The notes below the pieces were generated by a model that was not told the DNA's origin, searched no databases, and worked only from the letters and a program-made list of their open reading frames with translations. Positions 55,480 through 63,524 of a stretch of 64,000 nucleotides of DNA are shown here, piece after piece (position 1 is the stretch's first letter; the number at the start of each line of letters is the position of its first letter). A program made the position numbers and the translations under genes. Origin of the DNA: CAYSCZ01 sp964429655 (lineage in GTDB: Bacteria; Bacteroidota; Bacteroidia; Cytophagales; Cyclobacteriaceae). Where the stretch lies: positions 22,538 through 86,537 of the forward strand of contig CAYSCZ010000007.1 of assembly GCA_964429655.1 (NCBI GenBank), given 5' to 3'.

Positions 55480-58109
55480 TATTTCTTGAGGTTAAGATTT
55501 GCAAGGTAGTAGAACCATCGATTGAACTTCAGAAAGTTCAGGAACTTATCTTTGGTTTTAAACTTCTTCAGTATATCCCTTTTAAAATTTGGATAAAAAT
55601 TTGTTATTGCAGCTTTTTCATCATCTGAAAGGTCTTCTTTTCCATATTTGAGTTTTAAGTAAGATTCGATGAAGGATTGGAGATTAGTCCCAAACCTGGG
55701 ATCAACGGTCTGCATTGCATAGTTCATGGGCGTTGAATTGCCTCTTCCAAGTCCCATTTGATTTAGTAATAAATGGGCATGCTGAAAAATAGCGACCGAT
55801 TTCCCGGAGAGACTTCCGGCAGCTTTGATCCTGTTCAAAAGCACCAGATGGTGTATATATGGACATATTAGCAGCAATAACAGGATTAAAATAATAAGGT
55901 ATATAAGATAGGTGGTGTAATTGTCAATTGTGTCGGCAATATTGACCGCTTCTTCTTCTTTTTCTTCTTCAACCACTTCCTCCTTTTCTCCGGTATGTAT
56001 CTCGTCAATGATGACCGTTGAGGGGAGAATCTCCAGATAATTTTCAGTTGTTTCGTTGGGGGCCACCTTTCTTAGATTTTTTATTGTTTGTTCAAAAGAA
56101 ACCACTACAGCTGAATCCCCAATTTCAAGTTCTCCTAGTTTTATGTCTGTTTTGCCGGCAAATACTTTAGCTCTTACCGCATCCAGTGAAAAATCCTTTG
56201 GATCCTCTAAATCAAAACCCTGTTGGTTTATAAGTAATCCATCCAATGCTACGATCAATGATTGCTCAGCGGTATCCAGGGATTGAACGGTTCCTATACC
56301 TACAAAGGGTGCATCAGTGGGAGGAGTAGGAGGGGTAGCATCCGGTTGCGGGGCTTCTTCAGCATCCTCATTGCTTATGGTAAAATCAAAATCCAACCAG
56401 CCATATTCAGGAAAGTATACCTGTGTCCAGGCATGCGCCTGATCGGCATAGAACCAATACCATCCCGGGTTATTGTGGCTCCGGTCAATAGTCATAAAAC
56501 CAACAGCCATACGGACAGGAATATCCAGTGACCTTAGCATAAATAATGAGGCTGTGGCAAAATAAGTGCAATAACCTTTGTGGGTATTGAATAAGAAGTT
56601 GTGAAGCAGTGAAGCATCTGGAATATTTGGGTCGGTTGGTGAACCCGGTGTCAGCGTGTAGGTGAACGCAGGATTCCCATTATCATCTTTGGATAGAAAG
56701 TAATCCCTGATAGCAATAATTTTATCAATGGCTGTTTCTTTGTCTTGCGTAAGACTGTCAGCGAGGTTGCTCATGGCCGTGTAAGTTTCGCCTGCCGGCA
56801 TCCTGGTGTAATATTCCATGAATTCTTCCGGTTCGCTATCATAGGAGTCTACTTCCCTGAGGATGGCATTTCTTTCTTTCTGAAATTCCTGTATCGCCTT
56901 TTCCCTGGCGTTATAAACAAAATAAGCACTGTTTAAGGTAGATACTTCTGAGGTTACGTTATATGCAAACCTGTATTTCTCTTTGAATTCCTCTTCTACG
57001 GAGATGGGTTGACAGGCATAAGCAGTGCTTGGGGCAACGAATACATCCGGACTCAATTCACTGATATACATCGTACTTGTCACGGGTTTTTTAGCCATTT
57101 CCATTCTGTCGTTTCTTAAGACACTGCTATCATATTGTACAAAATAATTGGGTATGGAAGTAGGATCAGGCAGGAAGACATCTTTCACCAATGTGTCAGG
57201 ATCAATCTCAAAACGCTCAAGGTCAACATTGTATTGATTCAAATGATATAAGGTGATGTATTGTGGATTTGGGATATTATTAGGAAAAAAGTTATCAATG
57301 TGTGCACAGAAAAGTAATTCATTCGATTGACGCAGCCTCGGTCTTAGCTCAGTATAATCTTTAAGCCGGAACAAATTATCATCGTTCTGGTCCAGCATGC
57401 TATCATCGGAATTAGCCTGGGCATCATTTTCTTCGTTTTCAGATTTTCCCGCAAGTTGTTCTTCAATTGCATCGAATTTTGATTCCAATAATTGCGTTAC
57501 TCCCCAAAAGAGTAAGAAGATTAATACTATGAAACTGGCTGCTCTAAGGAATACTTTGTGGTAGGCAGTATCGGCCTGATACCTGATGTTATAAAGAAGT
57601 TCTTTTATGAACAAAATATAAAATGCATAAAGAATTGGTGGGGCAAAAATCCAGATCAGCTTTCCTATATTCAATTCTTCAAGTGAAGGGAGGGTTGCGA
57701 TGGTGATCCCCATTATCAGCGTTGCATAAAAGATAAGAAAATAACGCCACCGGGCTATACCGAACCCTATAAACCAACCTGCGACAAAAACAGCGGCATT
57801 TATCCGGAACCTGTTTGCTATGTAATAAGCATCAAACTCTGTAAAAGGGAAGACACTTATGGATTGATAAACCAAATAAACACCCAAGAGCAAAAGACTA
57901 AAAACGATAAGAAACCTGAGCCTTGAGCTATGTAATAAATATGCAGTAACCAGTCCTCCGCTAAATAGACCAATCAATAAATTTTTGTCCAGAAACAATA
58001 ATGTGTAATGCTCACTGACAAAATCCAATAGTGGAAAAGAGATAAAGATGGTTGGAAGCACCATCAATAGCAATCCCAATGATACGTCTTTATTACTTTT
58101 TGATATCAT
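55479..58109 (-). CDS. Transglutaminase-like membrane protein (TgpA type)
   Basis: This 876-residue protein has an N-terminal block of about six membrane helices (residues 10-210). A periplasmic transglutaminase-core domain follows with catalytic Cys in KGYCTYFATASLFML (about 510), His in ADQAHAWTQVYFP (about 550) and Asp in YGWLDFDFTI. A Pro/Thr-rich linker (about 575-590), another helix at about 735-757 and a soluble C-terminus complete the layout. It resembles TgpA, a membrane transglutaminase co-encoded with MoxR and DUF58 proteins in other bacteria. The target protein is unknown. Confidence 0.85.
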   Translation of the reverse strand: MISKSNKDVSLGLLLMVLPTIFISFPLLDFVSEHYTLLFLDKNLLIGLFSGGLVTAYLLHSSRLRFLIVFSLLLLGVYLVYQSISVFPFTEFDAYYIANRFRINAAVFVAGWFIGFGIARWRYFLIFYATLIMGITIATLPSLEELNIGKLIWIFAPPILYAFYILFIKELLYNIRYQADTAYHKVFLRAASFIVLIFLLFWGVTQLLESKFDAIEEQLAGKSENEENDAQANSDDSMLDQNDDNLFRLKDYTELRPRLRQSNELLFCAHIDNFFPNNIPNPQYITLYHLNQYNVDLERFEIDPDTLVKDVFLPDPTSIPNYFVQYDSSVLRNDRMEMAKKPVTSTMYISELSPDVFVAPSTAYACQPISVEEEFKEKYRFAYNVTSEVSTLNSAYFVYNAREKAIQEFQKERNAILREVDSYDSEPEEFMEYYTRMPAGETYTAMSNLADSLTQDKETAIDKIIAIRDYFLSKDDNGNPAFTYTLTPGSPTDPNIPDASLLHNFLFNTHKGYCTYFATASLFMLRSLDIPVRMAVGFMTIDRSHNNPGWYWFYADQAHAWTQVYFPEYGWLDFDFTISNEDAEEAPQPDATPPTPPTDAPFVGIGTVQSLDTAEQSLIVALDGLLINQQGFDLEDPKDFSLDAVRAKVFAGKTDIKLGELEIGDSAVVVSFEQTIKNLRKVAPNETTENYLEILPSTVIIDEIHTGEKEEVVEEEKEEEAVNIADTIDNYTTYLIYLIILILLLLLICPYIHHLVLLNRIKAAGSLSGKSVAIFQHAHLLLNQMGLGRGNSTPMNYAMQTVDPRFGTNLQSFIESYLKLKYGKEDLSDDEKAAITNFYPNFKRDILKKFKTKDKFLNFLKFNRWFYYLANLNLKK

Positions 58110-59461
58110 ATCACTTGACCCTGAAAATTTCTATCGGCTACCAATTCATCAATTTTTTTTTCGTTTTTTCGAATCTGCTTTCTGGTTTTTGAAAATAACC
58201 AACTGAGCTTATTTATTTCGTTTTTTTGATCGCTTCTCAGGAAAAGGTTTCTCCAGTTAAACAAGTTTTGATCATTCAGGTATTTCGATATTTTAACGAT
58301 AAAGACATTTATTTTGCCTTTTTTGATTAGTTCACCGAGTTCTTCGGCCGGTGTTAATGAAGAAACGCATACAATAGCTTCTGCATTTTGTATCTGAAGT
58401 TCATTTATTGAGGTTTCTGTTTGCCACCTTGCACAACTTAGTTGATAGGCCAGCATATCGGCTTTTTCAACAGCTATGCCATTTAAAACAAGTTGGTCCA
58501 GTCTAAAAATTATCTTTCTGTCTGATTTTTCAATTGACAGACAGATGTTATAGACGATGTCTTTGTAATAGTTTAAAATCCCTTTAGAGTAATTCCCATC
58601 CCCGGTTAGTCTTAGTCCATTATGAAAGCTGGCATAGAACAAAACATGTGAAGCAAAAGGATTGATGATCTCAGGTATTCGAACCACCAGTTCATGGTTT
58701 TTTGCAAATATTTTCCAAACAATCCTTCGGACATCATCGCCCGATTCAAAGTCTTTATAGTTAAAGAAATCACCGTCAACACGTTTGGAGGTTTTTATCC
58801 GTTCGGCCTCTTCATAGGATTTTGAAGGAGGCACTTCTTCCAGCGGAAGATTGGCTTTTACCGGGGACAGATAAAAGCTCTTCTTGTATGTTATAAACAT
58901 TGAAAACCTAAAAAACTCCAGAAAATCTTCAAAACTGATTAAAAATCCTTTAACAGTGTATTGTTTTCGATCGGTTAACCAAATATTTGCTGTACCTTCT
59001 TTGGGTAATAGGTCTTTCCATCCCTTAGAATACCGATTTATGACAACAGGCCCGGATAAAAAGTCCTCTTTAAAAACCATACGAGCTTTTACAAACCCCA
59101 ATATGGGCATCCATAATCTTGAGATGGTTAAGCGAGTGGGTATTTTACCTACATCTCCTTTCTGACCGTCTTCCAGGCCAATATTTAAATTAATCTTGGT
59201 TTTATATCTTTTTATCAGAAAATATAAATAACATATAAAAGCGTAAATCCAGCCAAGTGTCAACAACACTAATACAAAAACCCCTCCCAACCATGCAAAA
59301 AACTCTAAATAGTATTGATTGAAGGAATCATCCGCGCTGTATAGATCTCTGATAATCAGGATCAACACGCCCAGCATAAGCAAAAAAAGTATACCGTTCA
59401 CCTGAATAGGAAAGAACAGCCAAATATATTTTAATGGTCTTTTTAGATAAGCTAATTTCAT
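58106..59461 (-). CDS. DUF58 domain membrane protein
   Basis: This 451-residue protein has two membrane helices near the N-terminus (about 11-36 and 46-80). The DUF58 domain has the signature DFFNYKDFESGDDVRRIVWK (about 236-255) and ends in a positively charged segment. DUF58 proteins pair with MoxR ATPases. I place the start at ATG 59461; a TTG at 59470 would add three residues. It is the first gene of the operon, with a four-base overlap (ATGA) to the transglutaminase gene. Confidence 0.86.
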   Translation of the reverse strand: MKLAYLKRPLKYIWLFFPIQVNGILFLLMLGVLILIIRDLYSADDSFNQYYLEFFAWLGGVFVLVLLTLGWIYAFICYLYFLIKRYKTKINLNIGLEDGQKGDVGKIPTRLTISRLWMPILGFVKARMVFKEDFLSGPVVINRYSKGWKDLLPKEGTANIWLTDRKQYTVKGFLISFEDFLEFFRFSMFITYKKSFYLSPVKANLPLEEVPPSKSYEEAERIKTSKRVDGDFFNYKDFESGDDVRRIVWKIFAKNHELVVRIPEIINPFASHVLFYASFHNGLRLTGDGNYSKGILNYYKDIVYNICLSIEKSDRKIIFRLDQLVLNGIAVEKADMLAYQLSCARWQTETSINELQIQNAEAIVCVSSLTPAEELGELIKKGKINVFIVKISKYLNDQNLFNWRNLFLRSDQKNEINKLSWLFSKTRKQIRKNEKKIDELVADRNFQGQVI

Positions 59462-59549
59462 GGACGTCAATCCCTAAAAAACGACAAACCTAACACATGG
59501 TTTAAAAAGAATTATTAATTAACATGATTTAATCTGTTGTGCTAGTTTT

Positions 59550-59872
59550 AGGAAGCACTCAACGATATAAAGAAGGAGGGCTAAACTAAAGAAGCACATG
59601 AGCGTGTCAGTGGATTTTTTCGCTTTTTCGATGAGAAGATCGTTGACCATAACCAGCGGGAAGAGCGTACAATCTTTCCTATATTGCGTGAGAAGTTGCT
59701 GGCCTCACGGGAAAAAGAAACAGCATCAGCCCCTGTCACAGGTGTGGATATCATGGAGGATGACCATGTAAAGGCCCTGCAACTGGCGGCCATTGTTTTC
59801 AATTTTCTGGGGCTCTCTGCACGTAAAACAATAACCCCGGAATTGTCATTAAACTTCCAAATGTATGGTTAA
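59550..59872 (+). pseudogene. Hemerythrin-domain protein, frameshifted fragment
   Basis: An open frame from 59585 to 59872 lacks an upstream start. It reads ERVSGFFRFFDEKIVDHNQR, followed by EERTIFPILREKLLASREKE, a hemerythrin-type helical segment in which DHNQREE gives the HxxxE metal-binding pattern. The preceding helix (RRRAKLKK) is in another frame and follows an internal stop, and an N-terminal start is missing. The protein end (KTITPELSLNFQMYG) does not look like the family. I therefore treat it as a decayed copy of a non-haem diiron oxygen or NO-binding protein. Confidence 0.55.
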
Positions 59873-60053
59873 ATAAAAAAGGATTGGTCATAGTAGCAAA
59901 GTTGTGATCAGCAGTTACAGCCTCTCTATCGGCCAAAAAATTCACGGTAAAGCCTCCTGCTGAATCTCTGGGAACGGAGAACCCTCTGATTCTTATTGCT
60001 TTGATATAATCTTTGTGGATTTTCGCATTTAATATTGAACTTTTTAAATATAC
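59799..60053 (-). pseudogene. Start-less reading frame, unidentified coding remnant
   Basis: This 85-codon open frame between stops on the minus strand has no ATG, GTG or TTG near its 5' end. It contains a coding-like sequence, RIRGFSVPRDSAGGFTVNFL followed by ADREAVTADHNFATMTNPFL. I do not recognise a family. It overlaps the hemerythrin fragment at one end and approaches the toxin-antitoxin promoter at the other. It is probably the remnant of a gene inactivated during rearrangement, but chance openness cannot be excluded. Confidence 0.3.
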
Positions 60054-60076
60054 TTAATTAATATACTAAAAAGATA

Positions 60077-60084
60077 TATTTTTG
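60077..60084 (+). promoter_or_regulatory. Putative -7 element of the toxin-antitoxin operon
   Basis: TATTTTTG fits TAnnTTTG exactly, 28 bases before the antitoxin ATG. The surrounding DNA is very AT-rich, so the match has only moderate weight, and no -33 element is clear. Confidence 0.35.
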
Positions 60085-60104
60085 TGATATAAAAATTAAA
60101 AATC

Positions 60105-60335
60105 ATGAAAACAGTATCCTTAAAAATAGATGATTCAATTTTCGGCGAAACTGAAAAAATACTTGGTCGGATTAAGAAACCACGGAATCGATACATAAAC
60201 GAAGCGATTGATTTTTATAATAAACTTCAACGAAAACAAATTATAGAAAAAAAACTAAAAAAAGAATCTGAATTAGTTAAGGCAGATTCAATGTCTGTAC
60301 TAAAAGATTTCGAGGAGATTGATTATGTCGATTAA
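60105..60335 (+). CDS. Antitoxin, ribbon-helix-helix / MazE-like
   Basis: This 76-residue protein has an N-terminal ribbon-helix-helix DNA-binding pattern (KTVSLKIDDSIFGETEKILG and RNRYINEAIDFYNKL). An acidic tail (VLKDFEEIDYVD) is typical of the toxin-binding part of antitoxins. It precedes a MazF-type toxin gene with an 11-base overlap. It should neutralise the toxin and repress the operon. Confidence 0.85.
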   Translation: MKTVSLKIDDSIFGETEKILGRIKKPRNRYINEAIDFYNKLQRKQIIEKKLKKESELVKADSMSVLKDFEEIDYVD

Positions 60336-60672
60336 ACAATTTGAAATCTGGATTGCGGATTTAAGTCCTCAGATTGGAACTGAACCAGGCAAAGCAAGAC
60401 CAGTTTTGGTGATACAGACAAACCTACTAAACAAGATTTCTCACCCATCGTCTATTGTTTGTCCAATTACAAAAAACGTAAAAAAGGATTCTGAGATATT
60501 AAGAGTTCATATGAAAAAAGAAACATCCAACTTACATCAAGCCTGTGATATCATGATTGACCAAATTCGTGCGATTGATAATAAACGATTGACAAAAAGA
60601 CTTGGTGTTTTATCTGATGAACTGATTGATTTGGTGAAAGAAAATATTCAAATAGTACTTGACCTTGAATAA
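60325..60672 (+). CDS. MazF/PemK-type mRNA interferase toxin
   Basis: This 115-residue protein has the MazF fold. It starts FEIWIADLSPQIGTEPGKAR, where the GxxxGxxRP-like stretch (GTEPGKARPVLVIQ) is diagnostic. PITKNVKK and DQIRAIDNKRLTKRLGVLSD follow. It is expected to cleave mRNA at short sequence motifs and arrest growth unless bound by the antitoxin. I place the start at ATG 60325, preceded by GAGGAG at 60312-60317 with a seven-base spacer. This is a rare good Shine-Dalgarno site in this AT-rich genome. The TTG at 60319 lies between them and is less likely. Confidence 0.9.
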   Translation: MSIKQFEIWIADLSPQIGTEPGKARPVLVIQTNLLNKISHPSSIVCPITKNVKKDSEILRVHMKKETSNLHQACDIMIDQIRAIDNKRLTKRLGVLSDELIDLVKENIQIVLDLE

Positions 60673-60694
60673 TGCACGACATCACAACACTAAG

Positions 60695-60807
60695 CCGAAT
60701 AGCTGAAATACCAAACGAAAATACCTGAATGCGAGGATACTGTACAGGTTTTTTGTTTCGTTGAGTCGAGCTGGAAAGGTATTTCAGTTATTCGGTGCTG
60801 ACCGAAT
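60695..60807. repeat. Long nested hairpin downstream of the toxin gene
   Basis: The outer arms are 18 bases with one mismatch (60695-60712 and 60778-60795, CCGAATAGCTGAAATACC and its complement). Inner stems pair AACGAAA (60714-60720) with TTTCGTT (60756-60762) and ACCTG (60723-60727) with CAGGT (60745-60749). A competing hairpin, ATTCGGT-GCTG-ACCGAAT (60790-60807), shares the right arm. It starts 22 bases after the toxin stop. No attC core sites (RYYYAAC, GTTRRRY) were found. Confidence 0.6.
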
Positions 60808-60899
60808 TCCGGACTCCTTAGGTGGTAAAGTACTTCTTGTGTCTGTCTTCTTTTGTTCGTTTGGTTGTTGGATCGTCCCTGTTGTTGTTCGAATCATCT

Positions 60900-60921
60900 C
60901 CAAAGCTCACGCCAGCTTTGG
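60900..60921. repeat. Palindrome at the broken end of the IS remnant
   Basis: The arms CCAAAGCT (60900-60907) and AGCTTTGG (60914-60921) are perfect, with a six-base loop. It sits exactly where similarity to the transposase frame ends. A related sequence is found at 63598-63628. Confidence 0.5.
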
Positions 60922-61264
60922 GGCTACCATAAATATTTTTAATGATATCTTTAAACCTTTACCATAAAGCCCGAAGCAGAGGTTTTTAACTTCTTCTTCC
61001 TACTTATCCAATAAACCCAGGACTACAGGTTTGAAAACACCTAACCAATCCCGGGGAATGGATAATGAGGGCTTGGAGCCAATTCCTGATCTACTAGCTT
61101 TACGGTATCCTTTACCTTTATTGATAGCGTCCTCTTTGTTTGCAAGAAATAGTTTCCTTTCACGGATCATTAAAGCCGTTCTCTTTCTCGAGTTCCAAAT
61201 TGATGATGTTTTGAACCTATTTTTTGCTAAATTTAATGAGAGTCTCCTCAAGATTTTTCCTCAT
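60922..61264 (-). pseudogene. IS256-family transposase remnant with stops and frameshifts
   Basis: Reading from an ATG at 61264, frame one gives MRKNLEETLIKFSKK, then a stop, then NLELEKENGFND. Frame two gives RKLFLANKEDAINKGKGYRK and IPRDWLGVFKPVVLGLLDK, then a stop, then EEEVKNLCFGLYGKGL. A third shift gives KDIIKNIYG. IPRDRxGxFxP and the YGKGL-DI-IYG elements are characteristic of mutator-type transposases. The catalytic DDE part is absent. The 83-codon frame at 61000-61251 is part of this fossil and not an independent gene. Confidence 0.65.
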
Positions 61265-61343
61265 AATTTTTGTTGTTACTAACCACGAAGTTGTTACGTA
61301 GGAAACCTTTTTTCAAAATTGTAGACAAACTTTTTGGGACAGT
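60922..61343 (-). mobile_element. Fossil IS256-family insertion sequence (one end)
   Basis: A decayed minus-strand transposase frame (60922-61264) follows a probable terminal repeat at about 61310-61343. That repeat contains GTAGACAAACTTTTTGGGAC, which resembles the ends of IS256/mutator-family elements (a poly-T stretch followed by GGGACA). Only the transposase N-terminal third remains; the second terminus is not visible. The element is inactive. Confidence 0.6.
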
Positions 61344-61344
61344 A

Positions 61345-61425
61345 TGTGCCTTGGTATTCCGGGTGGCCGGAGTAAAGCGGATAGCAGGACAGGTGGTGAA
61401 AAAGGGCGAAGAACGTGTCGCTTAA
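61345..61425 (+). pseudogene. 3' end of a disrupted gene of unknown family
   Basis: Directly after the probable IS terminal repeat, an open frame reads VFRVAGVKRIAGQVVKKGEE and ends RVA stop at 61425. It has the look of a genuine protein C-terminus, with GC-rich codons like those of the next two genes and unlike the surrounding AT-rich DNA. It suggests that the IS inserted into, or replaced, an upstream member of the GC-rich operon. The family is not recognised. Confidence 0.4.
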
Positions 61426-61536
61426 ATTTTTTTCTAAAAACGGTGTGGTATTGTGGAATTCCTCTTAATTTCACTCATCGGTTTCACGGAAGACATCTTC
61501 ATTTTGACATGAGAAAAAGAATAAACCACCATTTTT

Positions 61537-62595
61537 ATGAAACGACTGGATAGGGGTTACAGGCTGCCGAGTGCGGCTTATACCATCCAAAAAAAAATAT
61601 TGAAAGGGTACATTCCCATAGAGCGGCCACCTGAAATCGGAGACCTGCTATACGGCAAGGTGTTATCATTGGGCCAGCACAGTTCGCTGGAGAACAGCCA
61701 CGGCCGTATCCATACCATCCACCAGGGAACGAAGGGTGTATTTGTCTTTGGCAATCGTTATGCACCGGATTATTATGAGGGATTGATTCCGGAATCCGCC
61801 GATTTTGACACCGTGGACTTGCTGGCAAGATCAGGAGTGGTGGGGACAGTACTCTCAAAAAGTGGCAAGACCATTTCTCCTACTGTAATTGGGTCCTTGG
61901 GCTATGTATGTGATGCCGAAGGTAACATCGTGAACACCAGGGATTATAACACCATCGTGCCTAAGTCTACCGAAAAGAAGATACCTCGTGCGAAGCTGAT
62001 CCTGGTCGTGGGCACTGCGATGAATTCCGGAAAGAGTGCTGCCGCAACGGCGTGCGTATTTACGCTGGCCTTGCAGGAGAAGGAAGTACGTGCCTCTAAA
62101 GTTACAGGCACGGCATCTCTGAAGGATATCCTCAGCATGAACGATGCGGGAGCCACGTACTTTTCTGATTTTTCGTATTTGGGTTATCCGTCCACTTATA
62201 TGATACCCGAGCGAGAGGTAGTAGATATTTTTGACAAGCTGGACCTTAAGTATGCCAACAATAAGGATAACTATTGGGTGGTAGAATTTGCTGATGGTAT
62301 CAACCAACGAGAGACCGCCATGTTGTTGCAACACCCGAATGTAAGGAGCAGGATACACAAGCTTGTCTTCTGCGCGGCCGACTCTTTTGGTGCTATTGGC
62401 GGCCTTCAGGTACTGAAGACTAAATTTAATCTTATACCGGATGCTATTTCAGGGGTTTGTAGCAGCTCACCCCTACACATAAAAGAATTGAGTGAGTACA
62501 CTGATATTCCGGTGTTTAACAGTATGAACATCAAGGCTGCGGAGCTTTATAAAATCCTGTCTATTCCACGAAAAAGGAAGAAAAAAGAAGTATGA
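61537..62595 (+). CDS. DUF1611 family P-loop protein
   Basis: This 352-residue protein of the DUF1611 (DgcN-like) family has an N-terminal alpha/beta domain (about 1-135) and a P-loop domain. The Walker A motif is GTAMNSGKSAA (about 160-170), and DSFGAIGGLQVLKTKFNLIP is near 288-307. Relatives are encoded with amino-acid or dipeptide epimerases and are implicated in D-amino-acid metabolism. That function is family knowledge, not shown here. The next gene, an isoaspartyl peptidase, overlaps it by four bases (ATGA). Base composition is much richer in GC than most of the window (57 of 120 in a sample at 62101-62220). Confidence 0.82.
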   Translation: MKRLDRGYRLPSAAYTIQKKILKGYIPIERPPEIGDLLYGKVLSLGQHSSLENSHGRIHTIHQGTKGVFVFGNRYAPDYYEGLIPESADFDTVDLLARSGVVGTVLSKSGKTISPTVIGSLGYVCDAEGNIVNTRDYNTIVPKSTEKKIPRAKLILVVGTAMNSGKSAAATACVFTLALQEKEVRASKVTGTASLKDILSMNDAGATYFSDFSYLGYPSTYMIPEREVVDIFDKLDLKYANNKDNYWVVEFADGINQRETAMLLQHPNVRSRIHKLVFCAADSFGAIGGLQVLKTKFNLIPDAISGVCSSSPLHIKELSEYTDIPVFNSMNIKAAELYKILSIPRKRKKKEV

Positions 62596-63524
62596 AGGGC
62601 CCATTTGGGATTGCCATACACGGAGGAGCCGGCACCATTGCAAAGTCCAAAATGACCAAATGGAAAGCTGAGGCTTATAAGCAGGTGCTTACCCGCGCCT
62701 ATACCGTAGGATTTATGATTCTTGAAAAAGGGGGCAACGCTGTAGATGCTGTAAGGGAATCCGTGGTGGTGTTGGAAAACGCTGAGCTCTTTAATGCCGG
62801 CAGAGGTTCTGTGCTTACCCATGAAGGGCATATTGAAATGGATGCTGCCATTATGGAAGGTAAAAAGTTAAAGGCTGGGGCAGTGGCAGGCATTCGTAGG
62901 GTAAAAAACCCCATTGTTATGGCGGAGGCTGTCATGAAGTATTCGCGACACGTCCTCATCAGTGGAAAGGAGGCACTTGTCTTTGCCCATGAGAGAAATA
63001 TTCCGATGAAAGAGGATGAATACTTCCAAAGTGAAGAGCGCATTCAGCAACTGCAAAAGGTAAAAGCCAAAGACGTGGTAGGACTTGACCATGACGGCGA
63101 TGAAAACTTAAAGTATGGTACGGTTGGGGCCGTTGCGCTTGATAAATCCGGGAATCTGGCAGCTGCTACGAGTACGGGAGGGATGGTGAACAAAAGATAT
63201 GGCCGCATCGGAGACAGTCCCCTGATAGGGATCGGTACCTATGCCAACAACCAGAGTTGTGCCATTTCCTGTACGGGCCACGGAGAATATTTCATCCGGC
63301 AGGTGGTAGCCCACGAAATTTCCTCACGCATCATACTGGCAGGGCGCAGCCTGGAGGAGGCCAGCCATGCGGTCATCATTGAAGATATCCCGGCAGTGGG
63401 TGGAAGGGGAGGTTGCATCGGCATCGACGGCCACGGAAATATCGTGATGCCTTACAATACAAAAGGTATGTACAGGGCCTGTAAAAATTCTGTCGGTAGG
63501 GAAGAGGTTGGCATTTTCGACTAA
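62592..63524 (+). CDS. Isoaspartyl peptidase / L-asparaginase (Ntn hydrolase)
   Basis: This 310-residue precursor of an N-terminal nucleophile amidohydrolase hydrolyses beta-aspartyl dipeptides or asparagine. IHGGAGTIAKSK at the start (about 8-19) and DAVRESVVVLENAELFNAGR match the alpha chain. Self-cleavage should occur before Thr in KYGTVGAVALDKSGNLAAAT (Gly-Thr near 176-177). TSTGGMVNKRYGRIGDSPLI and CTGHGEYFIRQV are beta-chain substrate residues. It is the second gene of the GC-rich unit with DUF1611 (67 of 120 G or C in a sample at 63241-63360). No signal peptide was seen, so it is cytoplasmic. Confidence 0.92.
   Translation: MKGPFGIAIHGGAGTIAKSKMTKWKAEAYKQVLTRAYTVGFMILEKGGNAVDAVRESVVVLENAELFNAGRGSVLTHEGHIEMDAAIMEGKKLKAGAVAGIRRVKNPIVMAEAVMKYSRHVLISGKEALVFAHERNIPMKEDEYFQSEERIQQLQKVKAKDVVGLDHDGDENLKYGTVGAVALDKSGNLAAATSTGGMVNKRYGRIGDSPLIGIGTYANNQSCAISCTGHGEYFIRQVVAHEISSRIILAGRSLEEASHAVIIEDIPAVGGRGGCIGIDGHGNIVMPYNTKGMYRACKNSVGREEVGIFD

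Noticed and set aside
60695..60807. Integron attC site or retron msr/msd
   Set aside because: No RYYYAAC/GTTRRRY core sites, no integrase and no reverse transcriptase in the window. Kept only as an unexplained hairpin.
60761..60967. Plus-strand 68-codon frame after the toxin gene
   Set aside because: It spans the nested hairpin and the transposase fossil in antisense and shows no coding-like pattern.
61000..61251. Stand-alone 83-residue gene on the minus strand
   Set aside because: It is one frame of the decayed IS256-type transposase; the missing N- and C-terminal parts are in other frames.
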